In this document: piece by piece, positions 1 to 7,775 of the stretch
Layout: every line of letters begins with the position of its first letter
Position numbering within the stretch: position 1 is the stretch's first letter
Origin: Jimgerdemannia flammicorona
Taxonomy: Eukaryota > Mucoromycota > Endogonomycetes > Endogonales > Endogonaceae
Direction: 5' to 3'
Assembly: GCA_003990745.1 (NCBI GenBank)
Contig: RBNI01004053.1
Coordinates: 1-14,734 of the forward strand
DNA length: 14,734 nucleotides
The notes under the pieces: generated by a model
Seen by the model: the letters and a program-made list of their open reading frames with translations, nothing else
Told to the model about the DNA's origin: nothing
Databases searched by the model: none
Program-made: the position numbers and the translations under genes

Positions 1-407
1 CCCAGGCAGTCCACCCCCACTTCCCCCAAGACCCCTGCCTCCCGCAAGCCCCTGATCCAATCTACGCATTCCCCTCTCTCAGCTGGGCAGTAACAAGACC
101 CAACAGTCAGGGGGTTCCAACCTGGTCTCCTCCATACACCCCATACCAGCCGACTCCCCCAGTGCCCAACGTCCCCAATGTCCCCCATCCCTTTTCTAAC
201 CAAGATTCCCACCTGCCCAGTCCAAACAGCTACCCCATCCCATTCCCGAGTCCATTCCAGTAGGTCCACATCCACCTCGTATTGCACATCCTGTAGTAAG
301 AAGACATCCGCCTCCAGACCCTTCAACCAGCCAAAGATATTTCGACGCCGTGTTGCCCCCCTTAACCCATTGACGTTCAAAGAGAAGATTCTAGTTGTAC
401 TGTTCAT
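1..407 (-). CDS. LINE ORF2, N-terminal APE-type endonuclease domain (partial)
   Basis: This frame begins at ATG 407, 31 bases beyond the ORF1 stop, and stays open for about 135 codons to the window edge. It reads MNSTTRIFSLNVNGLRG near the start, then FGWLKGLEADVFLLQDV: the first two conserved blocks of the apurinic-endonuclease-like (EEP) domain of LINEs, with the catalytic Asn in NVNGLR. In this family the next block is normally LQE, with a metal-binding Glu; here it reads LQD. Later a GILVRKG-type block and a PLTVGSCYCPAE stretch fit the 'V.V.NVY.P' core strand. The domain nicks target DNA to prime reverse transcription; RT and the C-terminal zinc finger would lie further left. The short gap after ORF1 suggests reinitiation or coupled translation (inference). 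Confidence 0.85.
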   Translation of the reverse strand, partial: MNSTTRIFSLNVNGLRGATRRRNIFGWLKGLEADVFLLQDVQYEVDVDLLEWTREWDGVAVWTGQVGILVRKGMGDIGDVGHWGSRLVWGVWRRPGWNPLTVGSCYCPAERGECVDWIRGLREAGVLGEVGVDCL

Positions 408-438
408 ATTGGATAAAGTTTGGTATAGAGATCACGAT

Positions 439-2358
439 CTAGAATTCCATGCTCCTCCTGTCCCCTTCCAGATCCAGGTGCCGTGCCGCCTCCAACTCAT
501 CTTCCATCTCTTCCTGGGCATCCAGTGCCGCCAAGATTTCCTGACACTCCGCCCCATCTACTACCTCGAGTTCAGTCCGATACTCCTTGCACACGACTCC
601 CCACTTCTCCAGCCCATTCTTCGAACTCCACAAGTAAGCCGCCCTATCATTCGCAATCACTCGAAGTTCCTTCTCTCTCCGATCGTCGACTTGATACTCC
701 ACAGACTCCAAGAGCACCACCAGAATTTCATTCCGGATCTTCTTTGGCACCTCCTCACCACGCAGAATTTCCTCCCAGTGCCTATCACTCATAACCTGGA
801 AATCTTCACCGCCCAGCTCCTCAGCTGCCACCCCCTCCAGAGTCTTCCACAGCCACTTCTCCTTATCCACCTCTGCCTCCGCATCCCGGGCATTCCCTTC
901 CAACCCCACCACAGGAGCCACCTGTGTGTTCCCCCTCCCTGACTCATCCCATTCCTCCTCCAGAACATCGAGAAGTTCCTCCTCACCACCGGCCCCTCCC
1001 AGGACCTCATACCGTGTTTGTACTTCTACACTCATTTCAGCATCTTCCACCCCGCCACTCTGCCTTCCCTCCCCGAGGCCTCCCTGGGTCACCTCTTGAG
1101 CTCCTCTGGGCTCCCCGGCCCAGTCACTCTCCCTCAATCCAACTCCACCTCCGCTCTCTCCACTTTCTGCTGTGCCGCCTCCCAGTTTTGCCAACAGCTC
1201 CTTCTGAATTCGCCTCCCCTGCATCTTCTCCCAGGTTCCCCGGTCCATCCTGATTTTCTTCCCATCCACAATTTCCACCACCGTCTTGGCTTCATACTCC
1301 ATCCAAGCCAAACATTGCCTCTCGACAGCTCCCGCCAGATCCTCAAGAGCCTCTAGTAAATCCTCCTCTTCCTCTGGCATCCCCTTCACCCGGGAAACCC
1401 TGCACTCGACTGGTCCCCACTTGAGAGTCGCCGGCCAGTCCCTCGTCTTCCCGGTGTTCTCCCGTCCAAACAGATGCACCCGAATGTCGACATCTCCTGT
1501 CCTAAGATCCGTACCCTCCCAGACTTTGAACCCGATGTCAATGATATTGCCATACTCCTTGACCACCTCCACAATCAGCTCTCTGGCCCTCTCCCGCAAT
1601 ACCATAGGAAGATCCAGCACCGTCAACTGCACCACTCGTGGGTCCCAGCGCATGCACCTTGCCATTGGAACTACCACTCCACCTACTGCAACCCCTTTCT
1701 CTACTGCCTCCAATATCGACACCTCTTCCTCGAACCCAATTTCAATCCCTTCTTTCCCTTTCAGGAACTTGACTGTCGCCGCCCCTTTCACCTCCTGCAC
1801 CACCAGCCCCAGAATCATCCTTGCAGTCACAGCTAAGCCGCGGAAGCACAATGTGACCACGAATTCCGAACGCGACTTTTTGAGTAACGGTGCCGACACC
1901 ATGCCTGTCACTCCATCTGCCAGGTCCCCGGGCCTGGTGCCCTCCTTCTGTCCTGATCCGCCGACCACCGTCACATCTGGATTTTTTTCCAGATTCGCCG
2001 TCACAGCCCCATCAGCAGTCACATCTCCTCCCCCTACTCCCCCTCCCCCCATACCGCCTGAAGCTCCTGAGGGGGGTCCCCCTTGCCTTCCCTCCGAAAC
2101 CGGTGTCTCCTTCCCCAGTCCCAACCAACTATCGAGCCCTGCTGCCATCTTCCCCATTCTGACCTTGTCAGCAAAGGTCATCCTCCCTCCACCCCTCTGT
2201 CGCAGCCCACCTCGTCCTCCTCCTCCAGCGCTGCTGCCAACCACAGAGGGCCCTGGCATCCCCAAACCATCCCCTCGCTTACTCCCGACCTGCTGCCAGG
2301 CGAAGGCATGACTGCCTCCCTGGCCGCCACGCTTACCAGAATGCTCGTTGCTTGCCAT
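439..2358 (-). CDS. LINE ORF1 protein (Gag-like, nucleic-acid-binding)
   Basis: An uninterrupted 639-codon frame from ATG at 2358 to TAG at 439. The first ~60 residues are Gly/Arg/Ser-rich, suiting RNA binding; a second Gly-rich stretch follows near residues 85-115. From about residue 165 to 330 comes a beta/alpha mix (ending near CRVSRVKG) that resembles the RRM-like core of LINE ORF1 proteins. The C-terminal half is strongly acidic and Glu/Leu-rich, suggesting helical or coiled-coil assembly. No CCHC zinc knuckle is visible, although many LINE ORF1 proteins have one. The expected role is to bind LINE RNA and form the ribonucleoprotein with ORF2. The ORF1 assignment rests mainly on position just before an endonuclease ORF, with overall composition as support. 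Opposite-strand open frames here are C-rich shadows. Confidence 0.8.
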   Translation of the reverse strand: MASNEHSGKRGGQGGSHAFAWQQVGSKRGDGLGMPGPSVVGSSAGGGGRGGLRQRGGGRMTFADKVRMGKMAAGLDSWLGLGKETPVSEGRQGGPPSGASGGMGGGGVGGGDVTADGAVTANLEKNPDVTVVGGSGQKEGTRPGDLADGVTGMVSAPLLKKSRSEFVVTLCFRGLAVTARMILGLVVQEVKGAATVKFLKGKEGIEIGFEEEVSILEAVEKGVAVGGVVVPMARCMRWDPRVVQLTVLDLPMVLRERARELIVEVVKEYGNIIDIGFKVWEGTDLRTGDVDIRVHLFGRENTGKTRDWPATLKWGPVECRVSRVKGMPEEEEDLLEALEDLAGAVERQCLAWMEYEAKTVVEIVDGKKIRMDRGTWEKMQGRRIQKELLAKLGGGTAESGESGGGVGLRESDWAGEPRGAQEVTQGGLGEGRQSGGVEDAEMSVEVQTRYEVLGGAGGEEELLDVLEEEWDESGRGNTQVAPVVGLEGNARDAEAEVDKEKWLWKTLEGVAAEELGGEDFQVMSDRHWEEILRGEEVPKKIRNEILVVLLESVEYQVDDRREKELRVIANDRAAYLWSSKNGLEKWGVVCKEYRTELEVVDGAECQEILAALDAQEEMEDELEAARHLDLEGDRRSMEF

Positions 2359-2429
2359 GTTGATAGTCGCTTTTCACCAGAAACTTCACAGAAAGTGTTG
2401 TCCAAATCTTGTGTCACCTGAATGTTACC

Positions 2430-2658
2430 GGTGAAAAGTGTTCACTATCCTCGTCATCTTTATTACTTATAATAACTTTGGCATGAGTTTTCCAAGTAAG
2501 GAGTGTACTGATAGATTATACTACCACTAGACTACTATATCTATAAAGTATATAGCAAACTTTTCTACTTGTGAGGCTGTAGTTGGATAGAGATCATCAA
2601 TCTTATAGTATGCATTATTGTCAAGAATGCTGTCTGGGCTCTGATTATCATTCCATCT
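2430..2658 (-). pseudogene. Downstream part of an old disrupted host reading frame
   Basis: On the minus strand the sequence just outside the left LTR reads as protein-like text (SPDSILDNNAYYKIDDLY, then TTASQVEKFAIYF) before stops. A second protein-like stretch in another frame (LTWKTHAKVII, then NKDDEDSEHF) runs up to about 2430, where the intact LINE begins. It continues in frame from the sequence beyond the right LTR (8248-8325) once the LTR element and one ATAA copy are removed. The product is not recognised; it could be the Gag region of an older retroelement. Stops and frame changes show that it is dead. Confidence 0.45.
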
Positions 2659-2662
2659 ATAA
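2659..2662. repeat. Target site duplication (ATAA), left copy
   Basis: ATAA immediately precedes the TG of the left LTR and matches ATAA at 8244-8247 just after the right LTR. Four bases of A/T alone are weak evidence. The call is strengthened because joining the flanks with one copy restores an open minus-strand frame. Confidence 0.65.
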
Positions 2663-3125
2663 TGTAATATAGTGAATACTTAACCTTAGAAGTATGTCAG
2701 ATTTCTGTATCTTGAAAACTTGATCTTCTTTAACTCTGCAGAGTTCTTGAGATATAGGAGTGGGTGAGTTTGGAGTGTATCTACCTACAGACTTACTAGT
2801 TTCTTTACTTTCTCTTTACTTTGAACTATTTCAATCTGAGGTTTATTCACTCTAAGATAATGAGTTATTTATACAAGTTTGCTAGCTATAAGGTGGCTAA
2901 GTTATGACTATATTATAGCTCACTTTTTGCAAGTGTTGAATCTATCAACATCTGTGAAATCTTCAATATCTGTGAAGATTTCAACATTTGTAAAAACTGT
3001 AACAGTTGCAAAATAACAATGACTGTTATTTGTAAGACTACACTATATTGAGAATTGGGTTCAGGTATCATGATCAAATGTCTAATTCCCCTGATTCATG
3101 TTCCAAATTCAGATCAACTATTACA
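2663..3125 (-). repeat. 3' LTR (left copy)
   Basis: 463 bp, beginning TGTAATATAGT and ending ATTACA on the plus strand. It aligns along its whole length with 7776-8243, sharing for example ATGTCAGATTTCTGTATCTT and TCTAATTCCCCTGATT. The differences are mainly C/T and A/G transitions with a few small indels, as expected from RIP rather than simple age. An AT-rich core with short related motifs (TCAACATCTGTGAAATCTTC type) lies at about 2940-3000. It is the 3' LTR because the polypurine tract lies directly next to it and the proteins read on the minus strand. Confidence 0.9.
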
Positions 3126-3136
3126 ACTTCCTCCTG
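3126..3136 (-). other. Polypurine tract of the LTR retrotransposon
   Basis: The minus strand reads CAGGAGGAAGT directly before the left LTR. A purine run touching the inner edge of one LTR is the plus-strand primer site of LTR retrotransposons. It marks this side as the 3' end and confirms the minus-strand orientation. Confidence 0.75.
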
Positions 3137-3544
3137 AATAGGTAATTTATCCCTGAAATATCCTATTCAAATTCCTAAGCTTCTACAATTTGTATCTCCT
3201 TATACTGTTCAATCTGCATCATTATATACTTCCAGTGTTATCTCTTGATATATCCAAAGTCTCCTGGAACTACTCCATAAAGTTGGGCTAGAGCTGGCTC
3301 ATTATCCTTGAACATCTTATTAACTCATTTGGCAGTTGTAATCTGAGTATAAGAGAGCTGACACTCTCTAATCTAGTCTTCTTTTTCCATGACTGGTGGC
3401 TCAGTGATGCACTATTGTCTTTCTATGGCTCACTATATAGTACTGATGATCTTAAGGACTATAGCAGTCCTCTGTTAGTTAGCCATAATACTTCTTAAGT
3501 CAGTTTTGATGAATAGTAGTAGAGATGATTGTGCCTAAGTTTTT
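3137..3544 (-). other. Post-integrase 3' region of the LTR element
   Basis: About 400 bases between the integrase C-terminal block and the polypurine tract. The minus-strand frames contain many stops and no recognised domain; it probably holds the mutated tail of Pol and a 3' untranslated stretch. Confidence 0.5.
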
Positions 3545-4185
3545 ATAACCAAAAAGTATTCTCTTTTATATCTTGCACAAGGTAAGGTCCTTCCCACTTA
3601 GGCTCCAGTTTTTGTAACTATAAAGCTTCTACTATATTTCAATATACTAGAACTTTGTCTCCTATCTTGATAATCTCCAGGAGCTTGTAAACTTTTTTCA
3701 CATTATTTCATTATAGTGCCTGTGCCCTAGTTATATAATCTTCAGCCTTATTCCTGATTTGGTGTAGTCTCTGTATCTCTCCATCTATATATTTCTATAC
3801 AGTATCTCCATTGGATGATAGGGTTTCTTGGGAACCTTCTTCTCCAAATAGTATTTCCTGAAGGATAAAATGAGTATTTTGTGATCGAATATCTTGGAGA
3901 GTAGATAATGCTATTGGCAGATAGTGATCCTAGTTTTCATAGTTATCACAGATCTTGGCAATAACATTTTTGAGGGTCTTGTCCTGTCCATTTCCTTAGA
4001 GATGGTATGCTGTGGTCCAAATATGCTGGATCTTATACTTCTTATAGAGAACCTCAAAGAACTGGTTTATAAATTCTGTTTCTCTATCTGTGGTTACTTG
4101 TGTTGGAGTCTTGAACCAGCAGATGATTTCTTTGTAAATGAAATCAGCAATTGACTGTGCTTGTTTGTAGTTTTCTCTTTCTTGT
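3545..4185 (-). pseudogene. Retrotransposon integrase, core and C-terminal domain, decayed
   Basis: The minus-strand translation gives an integrase (rve) core: YKQAQSIADF, then TPTQVTTDRETEFINQFF with the second catalytic Asp, then QHIWTTAYHL and GNGQ. About 120 codons on, GDKVLVY followed by KLEPKWEGPYLVQDI is the typical C-terminal 'GDKVLL...KL.PKW.GPY.V' block of Ty3/gypsy integrases. The HHCC zinc-binding domain and the first part of the core, with the first catalytic Asp, are missing, lost with RT and RNase H. The catalytic Glu expected 35 residues after the Asp falls on an AAG codon (Lys). Several TAG/TAA codons interrupt the frame, one of them in the TAYHL.GNGQ block. The assignment is firm; the protein is dead. 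Confidence 0.88.
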
Positions 4186-4511
4186 ACTCTAGCTTAGTAA
4201 TCTTAGTTCTGACAAATACTCCTCTTCCTGTTGATCCAAATTCTTTCCTTCCTCTTTCCTTTTTCTCTAACTTCTTGACTTCCATGATCCTTGGCTAAAG
4301 AATGGGAAAAATCAATATCTGTGCCAGTCAGTCCTTCTTGATTAGTAATAGAATTGCAGAGTTGTGGTTTCTGGTCATAAGTAGTATTTCTCTAATATAA
4401 TCTAAATCAATGACTTCTCTTTCAATTGTGATTTTGCTTCTAGCCAGACTGCTTCTTGTCTCAAGGATTCTGATATAGTTCTTTAGAATGGTCATCTCCA
4501 GACCAGATGCA

Positions 4512-4526
4512 AGTAGGGAGGTTGTC
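4512..4526. repeat. Target site duplication of the truncated LINE, left copy
   Basis: AGTAGGGAGGTTGTC, matching 14 of 15 bases with AGTAGGGTGGTTGTC at 5485-5499. It adjoins the poly(T) that represents the LINE poly(A) tail. Confidence 0.85.
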
Positions 4527-5484
4527 CTTTTTTTTTTTTTTTTTTTTTTTTTTTTCTTACAGTTACTTGGACTTCCATTTATTACCACTCAATCTATAAA
4601 TACTAATACATATGTACCCACAACCCTTCAACCTATACTCCTTGGATCCCCCTCTCCACTCTCTATCTCTCTCTACTGAAGGACAACCCAACCACCCACT
4701 ATCTGAACCCTCTCCCCACTTTTCTCATAAATATACTTCACCAGATTCTGATGGCCCCCCCCCCCCAACCCTCTCCACCAACCATTCAAAATATCAAGTA
4801 TTAACTATTTCCAATGTGCTACCCTAGTTCCAACTGTAACTCATTGGCCCTCCTCAAAGACATAAAGCCAATGACTGGCCAGCCCTAACCAAATTGCCAG
4901 GGCCCATCCCAATGTCAACCATTCATCTCCAACCTCACCCACTAACCTACACCAGAGGTCTCCCCATCTCCCTCCTTCCTCCCTCACCAGGGGCCACAAT
5001 CCAGTCTGTTAGTAATACTATACCAAAACTCCCCTAAAACCTCACACTCTCCTAGCCAATGTTCAGGTGTTTGTACCACTCCCCCCTCCTGGCCAATGTT
5101 CATACATTCCTCACATTCAAATATGCCATCTGCTACCAAGTGCCCTGACCAATAGTTCAGCATCATATTCTACCTCAGGAACCTCCACCATATTACCCAG
5201 AACTTGGGAGGAAGCCACAGCATCACCCTCTTGCTCCAAAGCCAAACACCATTCCAGTCCCACTCCTCACCAATCCCCACTCTTTGCCATGCTTCAGACC
5301 ACATGTCCCCCCTGAGTCCCCACAAATATTCTATTCCATTACCAAGCTGAAAAACGAAAATCCTCCACCAATGTACCTCCCAGCAGTAGCCAGTCCCATC
5401 TCCACATCTGTGGTCTCCAGTCCTCCTCTCCCTCATCACCCCTCCACCAAAGTCTAATCTTCCTTGCACTATCCACTACTCCTC
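4527..5484 (-). mobile_element. 5'-truncated LINE copy inserted into the dUTPase
   Basis: This insertion carries a minus-strand poly(A), seen as about 28 T on the plus strand from 4528, and is bounded by a 15-bp target duplication. Only the last ~950 bp of a LINE are present, encoding the C-terminal end of ORF2 and a 3' UTR. The terminal region reads TGGTAATAAATGG, containing AATAAA, shortly before the poly(A), and closely resembles the tails at 8326-8620. A run of 12 C lies at 4755-4766. The sequence is C- and CpA-rich compared with its surroundings, so it probably arrived after most of the mutation seen in the LTR element. Confidence 0.9.
4984..5469 (-). pseudogene. LINE ORF2 C-terminal end with zf-RVT-like finger
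   Basis: Two minus-strand open stretches (5469-5170 and 5166-4984) are separated by a single in-frame TAG and together give the C-terminal part of a LINE ORF2. The first is Trp/Gly-rich and ends in a FWVIWWRFLR block. The second carries CEECMNI, then TPEHWLGEC, a Cys-x2-Cys...His-x4-Cys arrangement like the zf-RVT finger at the end of many LINE reverse transcriptases, followed by a WYSITNRL helix and a stop. RT itself is missing because of 5' truncation. Confidence 0.7.
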
Positions 5485-5499
5485 AGTAGGGTGGTTGTC
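5485..5499. repeat. Target site duplication of the truncated LINE, right copy
   Basis: AGTAGGGTGGTTGTC, one mismatch from 4512-4526. It marks the 5' truncation point of the LINE. Confidence 0.85.
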
Positions 5500-5999
5500 T
5501 GTGATTTGAGTACAGTTTCCTCCACTGTGGTGATATCTATTCCAGCTGCATTTTCTGACTTATATTCTGATAAGACTGCATCAGGATGGATCTTCTGAAT
5601 ATAGATCTTAATTTCCTCTTCATTATCACTATCTTTGAAGAGGGCTGGTGGTTCATCATTCTCTTCTTCTTTTATTTTCTTTTCTTCTCTTGCCTGTTTC
5701 TCGAGTACCTTTTCTTTTCTTTGGTGGTAGATCTTCTTGATTTTACCAGTATACTGGTAACACTCATTGATATACTCTATGCAGTGCATTCAGATTCCAT
5801 GGGGGCAGACTCTTTATGGTATATATCTTTCCAAAATCTTCTTATACTAGTCCTCTTTACTCATCTATCTAATCTTCTTCTTCTTTTTCTGAGTTATTAC
5901 TATATAGGCTTCCTCTTGTTCACTCTCTTCTTTCTCCATCTCAGGCAGGACTCCTTTGTTGACATTGATGGGAATTTGCATCTTCTGTCTGTGATATAT

Positions 6000-6345
6000 G
6001 ATCTATATCTTCTGTGCATTTAGGTCAATTATTGCCTTGGCTTTGTGAAGCTATTAATTGTTGATGAGGATGTCATAGTTGGTTGCATTGGTTATGATTA
6101 TATCCACTGGGATGGTTGCTCCTCTGAACTTGATGGAGATTGGATCTTTCCCAGAGATGTGGCTCTTATACTATCTGCTGTGATGAATACCAATTTTGTT
6201 ATTTCTTCAACTTCCTAACCTGGGCAGTCTGCTGCTTTCTTATTGAGAAGGCATTCTCCTGCTCCTGTATCAATGATAGTCTTGAAGACTCTATCTCCAA
6301 TTTGACAAGTTGTATAGGCAGAGATTTTATGATTGTCTTTGCTTT
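6000..6345 (-). pseudogene. Retrotransposon aspartic protease domain, frameshifted
   Basis: The minus strand reads QIGDRVFKTIIDTGAGECLL (IDTGAG at 6257-6274), the catalytic DTG(A) triad of retropepsins. About 60 codons later, after a frame change, NYDILIN and KAKAIIDLNAQKI match the C-terminal 'YDILLGxDFL...A.ID....' block of Ty3/gypsy proteases. The enzyme would cleave the Gag-Pol polyprotein. A TAG shortly after the active site and the frameshift inactivate it. It lies between Gag and dUTPase. Confidence 0.82.
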
Positions 6346-6817
6346 CTTCTCCTGAGTCTTCTTGAATGTTATTAGCCTCAGTTATCTTCTATCCTTACTT
6401 CTTGGTTGTTTCAGTAAGCCCATATCTCATTTGCTGTCTGAATGTAGATATCTCTACCAGCTGGCCAAAGATTGCATTGACCTTTTGTTGACTGAGATCC
6501 TTGAAGATATCATACTTGAAGGTCTTGGTTTTGCAAAGCTTCTTCTTCTTTTCTCCTTCACTGGCTGGAGTGATTCCTTGGATGATATCTTGAACAACCT
6601 GTTCTTACTCTATATCTTGATCCATTTCTTCATCTTGACTTTCTATAGTGATCTCTATCTGCTTTTCCACAGAGTTCTTCTTGGATCTCCCTGGTGGCCT
6701 CTTGTAGGGTTCTTTGTGGACATCCTTCTTAGTAGTTTGTGCAGGATAGGCCTCTCATTCTTCTTCATCTGATTCTCCAATTTCCTTGAAGATAATGATG
6801 TTGGTTTGTTTCTTATT
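6346..6817 (-). pseudogene. Gag-protease linker region of the LTR element
   Basis: The minus strand is largely open and reads as a highly charged linker (Glu/Lys/Asp-rich, with a GRSKKNSVEKQIEIT stretch). It then gives FKYDIFKDLSQQKVNAIFGQ at about 6455-6515, which resembles the 'YDI..DL...KA.ITFGQL' block found before the protease in many fungal gypsy polyproteins (resemblance from general knowledge, not searched). The apparent plus-strand open frames here are shadows rich in Leu, Phe and Ser. Confidence 0.6.
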
Positions 6818-7669
6818 TTAAGTTGTATTGCTTGGCTGTGCCTTACTCTTGGTTTTGCTCATACATTTATATAAGTAGTGACCCTCCTCTCTATAGGTGT
6901 AGTAGGTATCTCTCTTCTTGTTTGAGGTGGTGGTGAATTTCTGAAATAGGTGGCAGTTTCTTCCTTTAATTTCCTTCACCACATCTCTTAGATGGGCTGT
7001 CATTTTGGAAAACCTCTTGGCAAGTTCTTCTATAGATTCATTATTTCTCTGTTGCTCAGTAGCTTTTGGTTCAGGTGTTTTTCAATTGATCACTGTGGTA
7101 GGGATCACACTGATTGCCTTGGGTGCTTTGATTCTGACTCCAGTGACTCTCTTCATTGTATGGTCTTGTGGGTGTCTGGCTATCCAGTATCACTGAGTAT
7201 AGTGATCTTTTGTGCTAGATCCAGGACTATTAGTGATGAGCAAATAGTCAGGGCTATCTCTGGGTATATTCCTTTTATAAAGTTTGCTTCAGCTACTTGA
7301 TCTCTGATAGTGGCAGCATAATTTATAAGGATTATCTGATATTGAATTCTGGTATAGAATGTGTTTGGATCTTCATTCATTTCTTGATATATTGTATTGA
7401 GCTGATCCTTCAGTGTCTGCTTGATCTTATATAGTATGTGGCTTGGAGTCAGATCTTCTGTGCTGCTAGCATAGTATCATCTCATTTTTTATATAAGTTG
7501 TGGCTGTGAATACTGCTCTCGCTAGTTCTTAGAGACTGAAGGGCATGAGAGTTACTTGCTGTCTTGCTGTCAGACCCCTTATAGTAGTATATTATTTGAA
7601 ATCATCAATGAAGGTAATGATTGACTCATCTGAAGTATAACCTTGGAATACTAATGGTCTCACATCCAT
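6818..7669 (-). pseudogene. Gag polyprotein of the LTR element with ruined CCHC knuckle
   Basis: Gag opens at ATG 7669 (MDVRPLVFQGYTSDES, then ITFIDDFK) and continues, through several TAA/TAG codons and at least one frame change near 7395, to a capsid-like block (MNEDPNTFYTRIQYQ, then DQVAEANFIKGIYPEIALT) typical of retrotransposon Gag. Its C-terminal nucleocapsid knuckle at 6863-6904 reads YYTYREEGHYLYKC. The spacing fits C-x2-C-x4-H-x4-C, but both first cysteines are Tyr (TAC and TAT). Both changes equal CpA-to-TpA on the plus strand. Gag would form the virus-like particle; this copy cannot. Confidence 0.82.
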
Positions 7670-7775
7670 CTTGTCTGGATGTCTTAGTTGTATAGTTGTT
7701 GATAGTGGTAGTTGTTTGTTGTTTAGCTTAAAAGTGAGGGATTTGTCTTAAATCATCAACCAATGGGCACTAAGT

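Larger units (their letters stand above)
1..2440 (-). mobile_element. LINE (non-LTR) retrotransposon, 5' part, apparently intact
   Basis: A minus-strand, two-ORF, APE-type LINE: long ORF1 (439-2358), then ORF2 opening with an endonuclease domain and running off the left edge. Neither frame carries a stop, and the GC- and CpA-rich sequence lacks the TpA enrichment seen further right, so this copy looks young or unmutated. The 5' boundary is not sharp: GC falls at about 2430-2450 and the older host reading frame seems to resume there, leaving a 5' UTR of at most about 80 bp. The 3' end, poly(A) and target duplication lie outside the window, so full-length status cannot be proven. It may belong to the same family as the LINE tails at 4527-5484 and 8326-8620, but no overlapping part is present to compare. 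Confidence 0.85.
4226..5560 (-). pseudogene. dUTPase domain of the LTR retrotransposon, split by a LINE insertion
   Basis: Four of the five trimeric dUTPase motifs are readable in order on the minus strand: motif 1 SENAAGIDI (5532-5549 for AAGIDI), motif 2 TRSSLA (RSSLA at 4442-4456), motif 3 VIDLDYIREI (4385-4414, consensus GVIDxDYxGEI with the catalytic Asp and Tyr), and the glycine-rich C-terminal motif 5 RGRKEFGSTG (4226-4255). Motif 4 (RIAQ type) should lie in 4256-4384 but is blurred, and a frame change falls there. dUTPase hydrolyses dUTP to dUMP and would limit uracil incorporation during reverse transcription. A LINE (4527-5484) separates motif 1 from motif 2, and the codons at the duplicated target read TTTL and TTSL on the two sides. 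An acidic, Lys/Glu-rich linker (5600-5700) lies between protease and dUTPase. The motif order makes another Pol domain very unlikely. Confidence 0.85.

Noticed and set aside
178..2311. Long plus-strand open frames over the LINE (254, 341 and other codons)
   Set aside because: They lie opposite ORF1/ORF2, are extremely Pro/Ser/His-rich from C-rich antisense sequence and have no domain; they are shadows.
5586..6772. Plus-strand frames of 145, 71 and 136 codons rich in Leu/Phe/Ser
   Set aside because: They are antisense to the protease and linker of the LTR element, where the minus strand gives recognisable motifs. The membrane-like composition is an effect of antisense Lys/Glu codons.
7741..7775. 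Primer-binding site next to the 5' LTR
   Set aside because: A TGG occurs about 13 bases inside the LTR on the minus strand, but the following bases do not match a tRNA 3' end that I can name, and mutation may have erased the site.
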